Positions 25,263 to 33,870 of a DNA stretch of 64,000 nucleotides are shown here, in pieces. The notes under the pieces are model-generated. The model had not been told where the DNA came from, searched no databases, and worked only from the letters and a program-made list of their open reading frames with translations. Each line of letters begins with the position of its first letter. The first letter of the stretch is position 1. The stretch comes from CADEED01 sp963711635 (GTDB lineage Bacteria > Pseudomonadota > Gammaproteobacteria > Steroidobacterales > Steroidobacteraceae): the NCBI GenBank assembly GCA_963711635.1, contig CAVQEZ010000006.1:62001-126000 (forward strand), in the 5' to 3' direction. The position numbers and the translations under genes are program-made.

Positions 25263-26384
25263 ATGTCCACCCAGATCCTCATCCTCAGCGTTTCGGCGGG
25301 CGCCGGACATGTACGCGCCGCCCAGGCGCTGGAAGCCGCCGCGAAGGCAGCGAACCCTCCGCTGCAGGCAACCCACCTCGACCTGCTCGCGCTGGTGCCG
25401 AAGGAATTCCGCAAACTCTACGCCGAGCAATACATCAAGCTGGTCGACAGGCTGCCGCAGCTCTGGTCTTTCCTGTATGCGAAGTCCGACCGGCCCAGCC
25501 GCGATTCGGTGCTCGGCAATCTGAAGCGCGCCGCCGAAAAGCTCAACACGCGCAAGCTGCAAGCGGAGATCGCACGCCTGCGGCCGGACGCGATCCTCTG
25601 CACGCATTTCCTGCCGGCCGAGCTCTTGTCGAGGCAGAAGGCCAGGGGCGCGACGCTTCCGCCACTGTGGGTGCAGGTGACCGACTTCGACGTGCATGCG
25701 CTCTGGGTGCATCCGCACGTGGACCGGTATTGCGTGGCCAGCGATGAGGTGGCATTCCGCCTCGCGGATCGCGGCGTGCCGCGCGCCAGGGTCTCGGTCA
25801 CGGGAATTCCGGTGATGCCGCAATTTTCGGTACCGTTGGATCGGCGTGAATGTGCCCTGGAATTGGGACTGGCGCCCGAGCGCTTCACCGTGGCGCTGAT
25901 GGCCGGCGGCGCCGGCGTGGGCTCTCTCGATGAGCTCGCCGGGCGACTGTTGCGCGCCTCGGACGAGCTGCAGCTGATCGCGCTCGCCGGCCGCAACGCC
26001 GAGCTGCTGGCGAGGCTGCGCAAACTGGCGAAATCGCATCCCGGGCGACTGTTCCCGCTGGGATTCACGACCACCGTCGAGCGCGTCATGAGCGCCTCGG
26101 ACCTGGTGGTCACCAAGCCCGGCGGACTGACGGTGTCCGAGTGCCTGGCCAAGCACAAGCCCATGCTGCTGGTGTCCCCCATCCCCGGCCAGGAGGAGCG
26201 CAATGCCGACTATCTACTCGAAGCCGGCGCGGCCCTCAAGGCCGCCGATGCCGCCACGCTCGAATACAAGCTCGGCCTGCTGCTGGCGAACCCGGCGCGC
26301 CTGCGCGCCATGAGTGAGGCGGCGCACAGAATCGGCAGGCCGCACGCGGCGCAGGACGTCATCGCGCTAGTATCTTCCTCATGA
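25263..26384 (+). CDS. Glycosyltransferase of the MGDG synthase/processive diacylglycerol glycosyltransferase family
   Basis: The 373-residue protein begins ILILSVSAGAGHVRAAQALE, the glycine-rich loop of the MGDG-synthase N-terminal domain, and continues with AILCTHFLPAELL and VQVTDFDVHALWVHPHVDRY. The C-terminal GT28-type domain has VALMAGGAGVGSLDELA and VVTKPGGLTVSECLAKHKPM (nucleotide-sugar binding) with PGQEERNADYL. It probably transfers a hexose from a UDP-sugar to diacylglycerol on the inner membrane face. No transmembrane span is seen. A dual-specificity phosphatase gene starts 13 bp downstream, suggesting an operon. Confidence 0.86.
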   Translation: MSTQILILSVSAGAGHVRAAQALEAAAKAANPPLQATHLDLLALVPKEFRKLYAEQYIKLVDRLPQLWSFLYAKSDRPSRDSVLGNLKRAAEKLNTRKLQAEIARLRPDAILCTHFLPAELLSRQKARGATLPPLWVQVTDFDVHALWVHPHVDRYCVASDEVAFRLADRGVPRARVSVTGIPVMPQFSVPLDRRECALELGLAPERFTVALMAGGAGVGSLDELAGRLLRASDELQLIALAGRNAELLARLRKLAKSHPGRLFPLGFTTTVERVMSASDLVVTKPGGLTVSECLAKHKPMLLVSPIPGQEERNADYLLEAGAALKAADAATLEYKLGLLLANPARLRAMSEAAHRIGRPHAAQDVIALVSSS

Positions 26385-26397
26385 AGAGGCTCGTGAC

Positions 26398-27030
26398 ATG
26401 AAGGCAATCGCCGCAGGAATTCTGTTCTTGACCCTCGCCTCGGGCGCCGGCGCGGCCGAACCGGCGGCCGACCCGGCAGTCACCGCGCCGGTGGCCGCGC
26501 GCTCCGAGCGCTGGGCGGTGCCCATCGCGCTCGAGGGCGTGCCCAACCTGCACCAGATCACCTCGACGCTGTATCGCAGCGAGCAGCCGACGGCGCTGGG
26601 CTTCAGGAATCTCGAAAAGCTCGGCATTCGCACGGTGATCAACCTGCGTGCCTTCAACAGCGACGATGACGAGGTGCGCGGCACGAACCTGCGGACCGCG
26701 CGCGTCAAGATCCTGACCTGGAACATCGACGATGATCACGTCGTCGACGTGATGCGCATGCTGAGAAACGCGGAGAACGGGCCGTACCTGATTCACTGCC
26801 AGCACGGCGCCGATCGCACCGGCCTGATGAGCGCGATGTATCGCATCCTGGAACAGGGCTGGAGCGTGGATGACGCGCTGGCCGAGCTCACCGGCGGAGG
26901 CTACGGCTACCACGCGGTGTGGAAGAACATCCTGCGCTACGTGCGCTCGGCCGACGTGGAAGGATTGCGCGCGGCTATTGCCATGGCATCTTCGCCGATG
27001 GGTTCCACGGCCACCGTCACCGACAACTGA
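26398..27030 (+). CDS. Exported dual-specificity/tyrosine phosphatase
   Basis: The 210-residue protein has a signal peptide (about residues 1-20) and a cysteine phosphatase domain with LYRSEQPTALGFRNLEKLGI, TVINLRAFNSDDDEV and the P-loop HCQHGADRTG (Cys134, Arg140). Bacterial proteins of this type often act outside the cytoplasm on phospholipids or tyrosine-phosphorylated proteins. It lies 13 bp behind the glycosyltransferase, so a role in glycolipid metabolism is possible but inferred. Its last 94 bp overlap the convergent transglutaminase-like gene. Confidence 0.85.
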   Translation: MKAIAAGILFLTLASGAGAAEPAADPAVTAPVAARSERWAVPIALEGVPNLHQITSTLYRSEQPTALGFRNLEKLGIRTVINLRAFNSDDDEVRGTNLRTARVKILTWNIDDDHVVDVMRMLRNAENGPYLIHCQHGADRTGLMSAMYRILEQGWSVDDALAELTGGGYGYHAVWKNILRYVRSADVEGLRAAIAMASSPMGSTATVTDN

Positions 27031-27893
27031 TGCCGGCCGCCACCGAGGATCACGCCGCGCAGCGGTGACACGTCGCCGAAATCCCGCCCCCAGGCCACGG
27101 CCACATGGTCTGTGCCCGCGAAGCAGCCATTGGTGGGATCGAACTCGATCCAGCCGTAGGGTGGACTCCACACGGAAACCCAGGCGTGCGAGGCGCCATC
27201 GCCGACCAGCTTCTTCTCCGCGGACTCGGGCGCGTTGGTGCGTAGATAGCCGCTGACATAGCGTGCCGGCAGGCCGCGCGAACGCAGGCAGGCGATCATC
27301 AGGTGCGCGAAGTCCTGGCAGACGCCGCGGCGCGTCTCGAGAACTTCGGTGGCGGCGGTGCCGATGCCGGTCTCACCGGGGGCATACGTGATCTCGGCCT
27401 GCAGCTTGCTGGTCAGCGCCTCGGCGCAGGCGAGGACGGGCCGGCCGGCCGGGAAGCATTCCACCGAATAATCAGTGAAGGCCTGCTTGAGGCGCACGTG
27501 CGGAGACTCGTGGCGAAAGCGCGCCGCTTCGAGTTGCTCGCGCGACGGCCACGCCCCGTGATACGAGAACGAGTCGCGTACTTTTTCCCAGGGCTCGGCG
27601 GTCTCGACCGGCACCGCTGGCCGTGGGTGCACCTCGATCTGCATCTGCGACACCACGGCCAGCTCGCGGTGGGGCTGCGCCATCTCGATACGCAGCACGG
27701 GATTTCCGAAGGCGTCGAACTCGCTGGTGCGCCGTTGGGCGGCAGGTTCGATTGCGATCTCGTGTTCCAGGCACTGCTGGTATGGCGCGGGCCGTGGCAC
27801 CAGGTGCAGCAGGTGATGCGAGTGCACCACGTCGGCGGCATAGCGATAGCGGGTCTCGTGGCGGATGAGGTATCTGCGGGTCATGTGCGTCAC
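26937..27893 (-). CDS. Transglutaminase-like protein with bacterial N-terminal domain
   Basis: The 318-residue protein has the bacterial transglutaminase N-terminal domain (YLIRHETRYRYAADVVHSHH and LVPRPAPYQQCLEHEIAIEP), then a transglutaminase core with catalytic Cys in TRRGVCQDFAHL, His in GDGASHAWVSVW and Asp in GWIEFDPTNG. In bacteria such domains are usually thought to cleave or transfer peptide amide bonds. Its ATG overlaps the stop of the upstream ATP-grasp/alpha-E fusion gene as ATGA (27893-27890). It is the last gene of a three-gene minus-strand unit. Confidence 0.9.
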   Translation of the reverse strand: MTHMTRRYLIRHETRYRYAADVVHSHHLLHLVPRPAPYQQCLEHEIAIEPAAQRRTSEFDAFGNPVLRIEMAQPHRELAVVSQMQIEVHPRPAVPVETAEPWEKVRDSFSYHGAWPSREQLEAARFRHESPHVRLKQAFTDYSVECFPAGRPVLACAEALTSKLQAEITYAPGETGIGTAATEVLETRRGVCQDFAHLMIACLRSRGLPARYVSGYLRTNAPESAEKKLVGDGASHAWVSVWSPPYGWIEFDPTNGCFAGTDHVAVAWGRDFGDVSPLRGVILGGGRHQLSVTVAVEPIGEDAMAIAARNPSTSAERT

Positions 27894-30340
27894 GTGGCCA
27901 GAGCGTGCGCGTCGGAATCGATGAGCGCGAAATAGCGCCGCGACAGCCGGTCGGAAAGTGCGCTGGCGTCCGCCGCCAGCTCGCCGAGCTGCTGCGCCAG
28001 TGCGGCGCGCGCCGCGCTGCCGGCCCCGTCGTTGCTGTCGAGCAGCTCGGCCGTGCCGGCGGGCAGCAGCGGCAGATCGGGCACGCCGCGCTCGCGTTCG
28101 CCGCCCAGGGTACGCGCCAGGTCATCGAGGTCGCGGTCGATGGAGCGGCGATGGAAGGCCAGCGCCATGGGATGGTCGCGGTCGTACAGCAGCAGGTTCA
28201 GCGTGGGCGCGAGCCTCGCCGTGCCTGCGTAGCGCGCGCGGTAGATAGGTGTGCTGTCGCAGACTTCGAGCAGCCACTCGATGGTTTCCGGTCGCGTGGC
28301 CTGGTCGCCCGTGAGCTGCTGCACCAGGATGCCGGCCACGAACTGCATGCGTTCGATGCGGCGCCCCAGCCGCATCACGCGCCAGCCGGCATCGTGCATC
28401 ATGTCCTCTTCGGAAAATCCCGTCAGCGCCGCGAGCGACAGCAACAGGCGTTCATAGACCTCGCGGCTGCTGCCGCGCGTCGCCGCGGCTTCCTGCATCT
28501 GGCGCTGCAGTGCCACGACCCCGCGCCAGTAGCGCGCCGACAGTCGATTGCGCACCTGCGACGCGGACCAGGCGAGATGCCGCACGTCGGCGTGCGGCCC
28601 GGGCGCATTCGGCGCGCGCAGCGCGTCGAGCACCTCGCCTTCCGGCGCGATGGTCCCGAGATTGCGGCACACCTGCTGCGCATGCGGAAAAACACGCGAG
28701 TCGCTGCGTGCCGCGACGGTCCGCAGCAGCAGGCGCGCGGTGTTCTCGCAGCGCACGGTGTAGCGGCCCAGCCAGTAGAGATTCTCGACCAGGCGCGCCG
28801 GTACGTAATCCTGGCGCGCCTGCGTCCGCCGGTCCGGTTGAGCATCACCGGCCACGGGGCCGGGATCGTCCGGAGGCACACCCAGCACCCAGATGTCCTT
28901 GGCACCGCCGCCACGCTGGGTCGACACCACGTCGGCCGCGGTCTCGTTGGCGACGCGCGCCAACCCGCCGGGCATGACGCGCACGCCGTCGGGCGTGTTC
29001 ACCGCGTACACACGAATCGTGAGCGCGCGCGCGGCCAGATCGGTGGAGCTCGCCGACTTCCACACCGGCGCCTGCGACAACCGCACGTGCTCCTGCGCCA
29101 CATAGGCATAGGGCCGGTTGCGCATGCGCGCGATCAGCGCCTCGCGTTCCGCACCCTGGTAGTCGCGGCCGAACATGGGCTCGAAGCGCTGATTGGGATA
29201 GGCGGGCTTGATGACCAGCCGATCCAGGTTCGCGAGCACGTATTCGAGCGCGGGCTTCTCGCCCAGCCACCAGGTGGCCACCTCGGGCAGCAGCAGCCGC
29301 TCACCGATCAATCTCTCGGCAATCGGCGGCAGGAATCCCAGCCACGCGGCCGACTCGATCACTCCCGTGCCGAGCGCGTTGGCCACCATGACGCGCCCGG
29401 CGCGCAGCGCACCCAACAACCCTGGAATGCCCAGCGCCGAGTCGCTGCGCAGCTCGAGCGGGTCGCAGAAATCGTCGTCGAGGCGCCTGAAGATGGAGTG
29501 CACGCGCCGCAGTCCGCCCAGCGTCTTCAGGAACACCGTGTCGCCGCGCACCGTGAGGTCGTGGCCTTCGACCAGCGGCACGCCGAGCTGGCGCGCGAGG
29601 AAGGCATGCTCGAAGTAGGTCTCGTTGTACGGGCCGGGCGTGAGGATGACGGCCAGCGGCTCCTCGTCTTCTCCCGTGCTCAGCAACGCGGCGCGCAGGC
29701 CGCCGAAGAAGCCGCGCACGCGCCGCACCGACATGTCGCCGATGGCTTCGGGGTGCACCTGCTCGAGGATCTCGCGGTTCTCGAGCGCGTAACCCGCGCC
29801 CGATGGCGCCTGCGTGCGGTCGGCCAGCAGCCACCAGCGCCCGTCGGGCGCCCGTGCCAGGTCCGCGGCGTAAACGTGCAGCCAGGTGCCGTCGAGCGGC
29901 CGCAGGCCCTGGCAGGGCCACAAGTAGTTAGGGTGACCGAACGGCAGCTCGGCCGGCACGTGACCTTCGGCCAGCAGGCGTTGCGGACCGTACAGGTCGG
30001 CGAGCAACGCGTTCAGCAGCCGCGCGCGCTGCGCGACGCCGGCTTCGATGACCTGCCACTCGGCGGCCGGCAACACGAAGGGCAGCGGGTCGAGGGCCCA
30101 GGGCCGATCCGTGCCCTGCGGATCCGCGTACACGTTGTAGGTGACGCCGTTTTCGACGATGAGCCGGCGCGTCAGCTCCAGCGAGCGGCGTACCGCGTCG
30201 GGGGATTCATCGGCGCGCAGCCGGTCGATGAGCGGCCGCCAGTGCGCGCGCATCGCGCCCTGTGAATCGTTCAGCTCGTCGTAGCGTCGCAGGTCGGCCG
30301 GTTCGAGGACTGCTCGCATTTCAGAGATCCGCTCAGACAC
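27890..30340 (-). CDS. Circularly permuted ATP-grasp and alpha-E fusion protein
   Basis: The 816-residue protein joins an N-terminal circularly permuted ATP-grasp region (about 1-480: YNVYADPQGTDRPWALDPLP, WWLLADRTQAPSGAGYALEN, VILTPGPYNETYFEHAFLAR, VHSIFRRLDDDFCDPLELR, LDRLVIKPAYP) to a C-terminal alpha-E domain (about 500-816: YVPARLVENLYWLGRYTVRC followed by ENTARLLL, later DLPLLPAGTAEL). The family is predicted to form amide bonds using ATP; alpha-E is an all-helical partner. The neighbouring split pair 33871/35444 encodes the same two domains as separate proteins. It lies 3 bp behind the transglutaminase/DUF2126 gene and overlaps the next by 4 bp. Substrates are unknown. Confidence 0.92.
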   Translation of the reverse strand: MSERISEMRAVLEPADLRRYDELNDSQGAMRAHWRPLIDRLRADESPDAVRRSLELTRRLIVENGVTYNVYADPQGTDRPWALDPLPFVLPAAEWQVIEAGVAQRARLLNALLADLYGPQRLLAEGHVPAELPFGHPNYLWPCQGLRPLDGTWLHVYAADLARAPDGRWWLLADRTQAPSGAGYALENREILEQVHPEAIGDMSVRRVRGFFGGLRAALLSTGEDEEPLAVILTPGPYNETYFEHAFLARQLGVPLVEGHDLTVRGDTVFLKTLGGLRRVHSIFRRLDDDFCDPLELRSDSALGIPGLLGALRAGRVMVANALGTGVIESAAWLGFLPPIAERLIGERLLLPEVATWWLGEKPALEYVLANLDRLVIKPAYPNQRFEPMFGRDYQGAEREALIARMRNRPYAYVAQEHVRLSQAPVWKSASSTDLAARALTIRVYAVNTPDGVRVMPGGLARVANETAADVVSTQRGGGAKDIWVLGVPPDDPGPVAGDAQPDRRTQARQDYVPARLVENLYWLGRYTVRCENTARLLLRTVAARSDSRVFPHAQQVCRNLGTIAPEGEVLDALRAPNAPGPHADVRHLAWSASQVRNRLSARYWRGVVALQRQMQEAAATRGSSREVYERLLLSLAALTGFSEEDMMHDAGWRVMRLGRRIERMQFVAGILVQQLTGDQATRPETIEWLLEVCDSTPIYRARYAGTARLAPTLNLLLYDRDHPMALAFHRRSIDRDLDDLARTLGGERERGVPDLPLLPAGTAELLDSNDGAGSAARAALAQQLGELAADASALSDRLSRRYFALIDSDAHALAT

Positions 30341-30343
30341 CCG

Positions 30344-33300
30344 TCAGACTTTACGCAGGTCCAGCGTGAACGGGAATTCCGGATTCGTGGTCTCGGGCAA
30401 TGCCGTGACCCGGTTGGGCGTGTGACCCATTCTGACAAATCGCGTCAGGCGCCGGCCTTCCGACTCGAAGGCGTTCACGGGGAAGGTGGCGTAGCTGAGG
30501 CCGCCGGGATGCGCCACGTGATACTGGCAGCCGCCCATCGAGCGGTTCATCCAGGTGTCCACGAGGTCGAAGGTCAGCGGTGCGTTGGAAGGAATCAGCG
30601 GATGCAGCGCCGACGGCGGCGACCAGGCCTTGTAGCGCACGCCGGCGACGAATTCGCCCACCGTGCCCGTGGGCCGCAGCGGGATCTGCCGGCCATTGCA
30701 GGTGAGCGTGTAGCGATCCGGCGCCAGCCCGCTCACCTTCACCTGCAGGCGCTCGACCGAGGAATCCACGTAGCGCACCGCGCCGCCGGCCGCGCCCTCT
30801 TCACCCATGACATGCCAGGGCTCGAGCGCCTGGCGCAATTCCACGTCGACGCCGAAGACCGAGAAGTCACCGTACTTGGGAAAACGGAATTCGAAATGCG
30901 GATCGAACCACTGCGGCTCGAGTGGAAATCCCGCCAGTCCCTGCTCGGCCAGGACGTCGGTGAGATCGCGTCCAATGAAGTACGGCAGCATGAAACGGTC
31001 GTGCAGCTCGGTGCCCCAGCGCGCGAGACGCGCGGGCTCATACGGTTCGCGCCAGAAGCGCGCGATCAGCGAGCGCAGCAGGAGCTGCTGCGTCAGGCTC
31101 ATGCGCTCGTGCGGCGGCATCTCGAAGGCGCGCATCTCGAGCAGGCCGAGCCGGCCGGTGTTGCCATCGGGCGAGAACATCTTGTCGATGCAGAACTCGG
31201 CGCGATGCGTATTGCCGGTGGAATCGATGAGCAGATTGCGGAACAGGCGATCGACCACCCAGGGGGCCGCAGCCTGTCCCGGCGGCGGCAGTTGCTTGAA
31301 TGCCAGCTCCAGCTCGTACAGCGAGTCGTTGCGCGCCTCGTCGATGCGCGGCGCCTGCGAAGTCGGCCCCACGAACAGGCCGGAGAACAGATAGGACAGC
31401 GACGGGTGGTTGTGCCAGTACGCCAGCAGGCTGCGCAGCAGGTCCGGCCGGCGCAGGAAGGGCGAATCGGCCGGCGTCGCACCGCCCAGCACGAAGTGGT
31501 TGCCGCCGCCGGTACCGGTGTGGCGCCCGTCGAGCATGAACTTCTCGGTAGTTAGCCGCGACCGGCGCGCGACGTCGTAGAGGTGGGTGGTGCGGTCGAC
31601 CAGCTCATCCCAGCTGCCGGAGGGATGGATGTTCACCTCGATGACGCCCGGATCCGGAGTCACGCGAAAGCTGTTGAGGCGCGGGTCCTTGGGCGGCTCG
31701 TACCCTTCCAGCACCACCGGCGTGTCCAGCTCCGCGGCCGTGGCTTCGATGGCGGCCACCAGCTCGAGATAGTCCTCGAGCTCCGGGGTGGGCGGCATGA
31801 ATATATAAAGAGTGCCGTTCCTGGGCTCGGCGCACATGGCGGTGCGCGTGATGTCGGCCGAAGACTCCAACAAACCCGGCGCGCCGCCCGGCGCGACGAC
31901 TCCATCACGCGGTCGCGCAACCTTGCCCGTGTCGCGGCCAACGGCTCCCGCGCCAGTTCCGGCGAGACCGTATTCCGGATCGCCATCGCGGGAATCGCCG
32001 AAAAACTGCCGGCGGATATCGGCGGCGCGCGGCAGCGGTCGCGGCGGCGCCATCGGATCGGGATCCGACATGAACGGGTAATCGCTCTCCTTTACCCAGG
32101 GCTGCGAATCCAGCGGCAGGCGATAACCCACCGGTGAATCGCCGGGAATCAGGTAACAGCGCTCGCGCCGCAGGAACCAGGAACCGGTGCGCCAGCGCCC
32201 GGAAGGGTCGCGCGCCACCGGCAACACATGACCGATGACGGCATCGAGACCTCGCTCGAAGACCTTCGCGAGCCGCGCGCGCTCCATCGGGTCCTTGAGC
32301 TTCGAATTGAATGGGTCGACGTTCGAAGGCAGCTGCCGCTCGCGCCACAGGTAATAGAACGCGTCTTCGTAGGTCGCGAAGATGTGTTCGGGCGCCAGGC
32401 CCAGCCGCCCGGCGACACCGGCCAGGAACTGCCCGGCGATCTCCGGCGTGACGCCGCGATCGCTGCTCTCGTTATCGAGCAATGCGGGGTTCTGCCAGAT
32501 CGGTTCGCCGTCGCGGCGCCAGAAGCAGTTGAGCGACCAGCGCGGCAGCTGCTCGCCCGGATACCACTTGCCCTGGCCGAAGTGCGACAGGCCCTGCGGT
32601 GCGTACTTCTCCTTGAGCCGGTTGTAGACCTCGACTGCGAGCCTGCGTTTGTTGGGCCCCAAGGCAGTTGTATTCCATTCAGCGCCATCCGGGTCGTCCA
32701 CCGACACGAAGGTCGGCTCGCCGCCCATGGTGAGCCGCACGTCGCCGGCCAGCAGCTGCGCGTCGATGGCGTGGCCCAGCTTCTCGATCTCCGCCCACTG
32801 CTCCTCGGTGTAGGGCTTGGTGACGCGCGGTGCTTCCCAGACGCGCTCCACTTTCATGTGGTGCTCGAAATTCACCTCGGCCTTTTCCACCGCGCCGGTG
32901 ATCGGCGCCGCGGCGCCGGGTTCCGGCGTGCAGGCCAGCGGAATGTGCCCTTCGCCCGCGAACAGGCCCGAGGTCGGATCGAGTCCCACCCATCCCGCAC
33001 CAGGTAGATAGACCTCGCACCAGGCGTGCAAATCGGTGAAATCCTTCTCCGGCCCCGACGGGCCGTCCAGCGATTTCATGTCGGCCGTGAGCTGGATCAG
33101 GTAACCGGAGACGAAGCGCGCCGCCAGGCCCATGTGCCGCAGCAGCTGCACCAGCAACCAGGTGGAGTCACGGCACGAGCCGGACCGCTTGCGCAGCGTG
33201 AGCTCGGGCGTCTGCACGCCGGGCTCCATGCGGATCAGGTACTTGATGTCTTGCGACAACTTGAGGTTGAGCGCGACCAGCCAGTCGATGGTGCGCATGC

Positions 33301-33712
33301 GCTCGCGCGGAATGCTGCTGAGGTATTCCTTGAACAGCGGCTCGCCGCGGAACATGACCAGGTACGGCGCCAGGTCGCGCTTCTCCGCGCCCACGTAGCC
33401 GAACGGATAGGTCTCCGCGTACGGCTCGAGGAAGAAGTCGAACGGGTTGAGCACCGCCATCTCGGCGACCAGGTCAACCTCGATGCGCAGCTCGTCGGTC
33501 TTGTCCGGGAACACCAGTCGCGCGAGGTAGTTAGATTCCGGGTCCTGCTGCCAGTTGACGAAGTGCTCTTCCGGCGTGACCTTCAGCGAATAGGACAGGA
33601 TGCGCGTACGGCAGTGCGGAGCGGGCCGCAGGCGCACCAGCTGTGGTCCGAGCGCCACGGGGCGGTCGTAGCGGTAGTGGGTGAGGTGATTGAGCGCAAC
33701 GTGGATGGACAC
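30344..33712 (-). CDS. Large transglutaminase-like/DUF2126 protein
   Basis: The 1122-residue cytoplasmic protein has a bacterial transglutaminase N-terminal domain (HVALNHLTHYRYDRPVALGP), a transglutaminase core with Cys in KRSGSCRDSTWLL, His in DFTDLHAWCEVYL and Asp in WVGLDPTSGL, and then about 800 residues of DUF2126 (VRLTMGGEPTFVSVDDPDG, LSHFGQGKWYPGEQLPRW, GRHTGTGGGNHFVLGGATPA, ARWGTELHDRFMLPYFIGRD). DUF2126 is found almost only in this arrangement, next to circularly permuted ATP-grasp genes. It is the first gene of the minus-strand unit and is divergent from the other ATP-grasp gene, with 158 bp between starts. A role in processing an amide-linked product is inference. Confidence 0.93.
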   Translation of the reverse strand: MSIHVALNHLTHYRYDRPVALGPQLVRLRPAPHCRTRILSYSLKVTPEEHFVNWQQDPESNYLARLVFPDKTDELRIEVDLVAEMAVLNPFDFFLEPYAETYPFGYVGAEKRDLAPYLVMFRGEPLFKEYLSSIPRERMRTIDWLVALNLKLSQDIKYLIRMEPGVQTPELTLRKRSGSCRDSTWLLVQLLRHMGLAARFVSGYLIQLTADMKSLDGPSGPEKDFTDLHAWCEVYLPGAGWVGLDPTSGLFAGEGHIPLACTPEPGAAAPITGAVEKAEVNFEHHMKVERVWEAPRVTKPYTEEQWAEIEKLGHAIDAQLLAGDVRLTMGGEPTFVSVDDPDGAEWNTTALGPNKRRLAVEVYNRLKEKYAPQGLSHFGQGKWYPGEQLPRWSLNCFWRRDGEPIWQNPALLDNESSDRGVTPEIAGQFLAGVAGRLGLAPEHIFATYEDAFYYLWRERQLPSNVDPFNSKLKDPMERARLAKVFERGLDAVIGHVLPVARDPSGRWRTGSWFLRRERCYLIPGDSPVGYRLPLDSQPWVKESDYPFMSDPDPMAPPRPLPRAADIRRQFFGDSRDGDPEYGLAGTGAGAVGRDTGKVARPRDGVVAPGGAPGLLESSADITRTAMCAEPRNGTLYIFMPPTPELEDYLELVAAIEATAAELDTPVVLEGYEPPKDPRLNSFRVTPDPGVIEVNIHPSGSWDELVDRTTHLYDVARRSRLTTEKFMLDGRHTGTGGGNHFVLGGATPADSPFLRRPDLLRSLLAYWHNHPSLSYLFSGLFVGPTSQAPRIDEARNDSLYELELAFKQLPPPGQAAAPWVVDRLFRNLLIDSTGNTHRAEFCIDKMFSPDGNTGRLGLLEMRAFEMPPHERMSLTQQLLLRSLIARFWREPYEPARLARWGTELHDRFMLPYFIGRDLTDVLAEQGLAGFPLEPQWFDPHFEFRFPKYGDFSVFGVDVELRQALEPWHVMGEEGAAGGAVRYVDSSVERLQVKVSGLAPDRYTLTCNGRQIPLRPTGTVGEFVAGVRYKAWSPPSALHPLIPSNAPLTFDLVDTWMNRSMGGCQYHVAHPGGLSYATFPVNAFESEGRRLTRFVRMGHTPNRVTALPETTNPEFPFTLDLRKV

Positions 33713-33870
33713 GGGGGCATTCTACACAGCGCCTAACACCGCGTTTTCGCACCAAATTGCGCCAGCGGGGCCCGGATAGCACCATGGCGATGCGCGCCGG
33801 CCCGTGCGCTGCACTTTTTCGAACATGCGCCGGACGCTCTGGTATTTTTGGGTCGCGCATTGCGTAACGA

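Noticed and set aside
27905..30265. A 786-codon plus-strand open frame antisense to the ATP-grasp/alpha-E fusion gene.
   Set aside because: It is a high-GC shadow: arginine- and histidine-rich with no recognisable domain, while the minus strand encodes a complete conserved protein.
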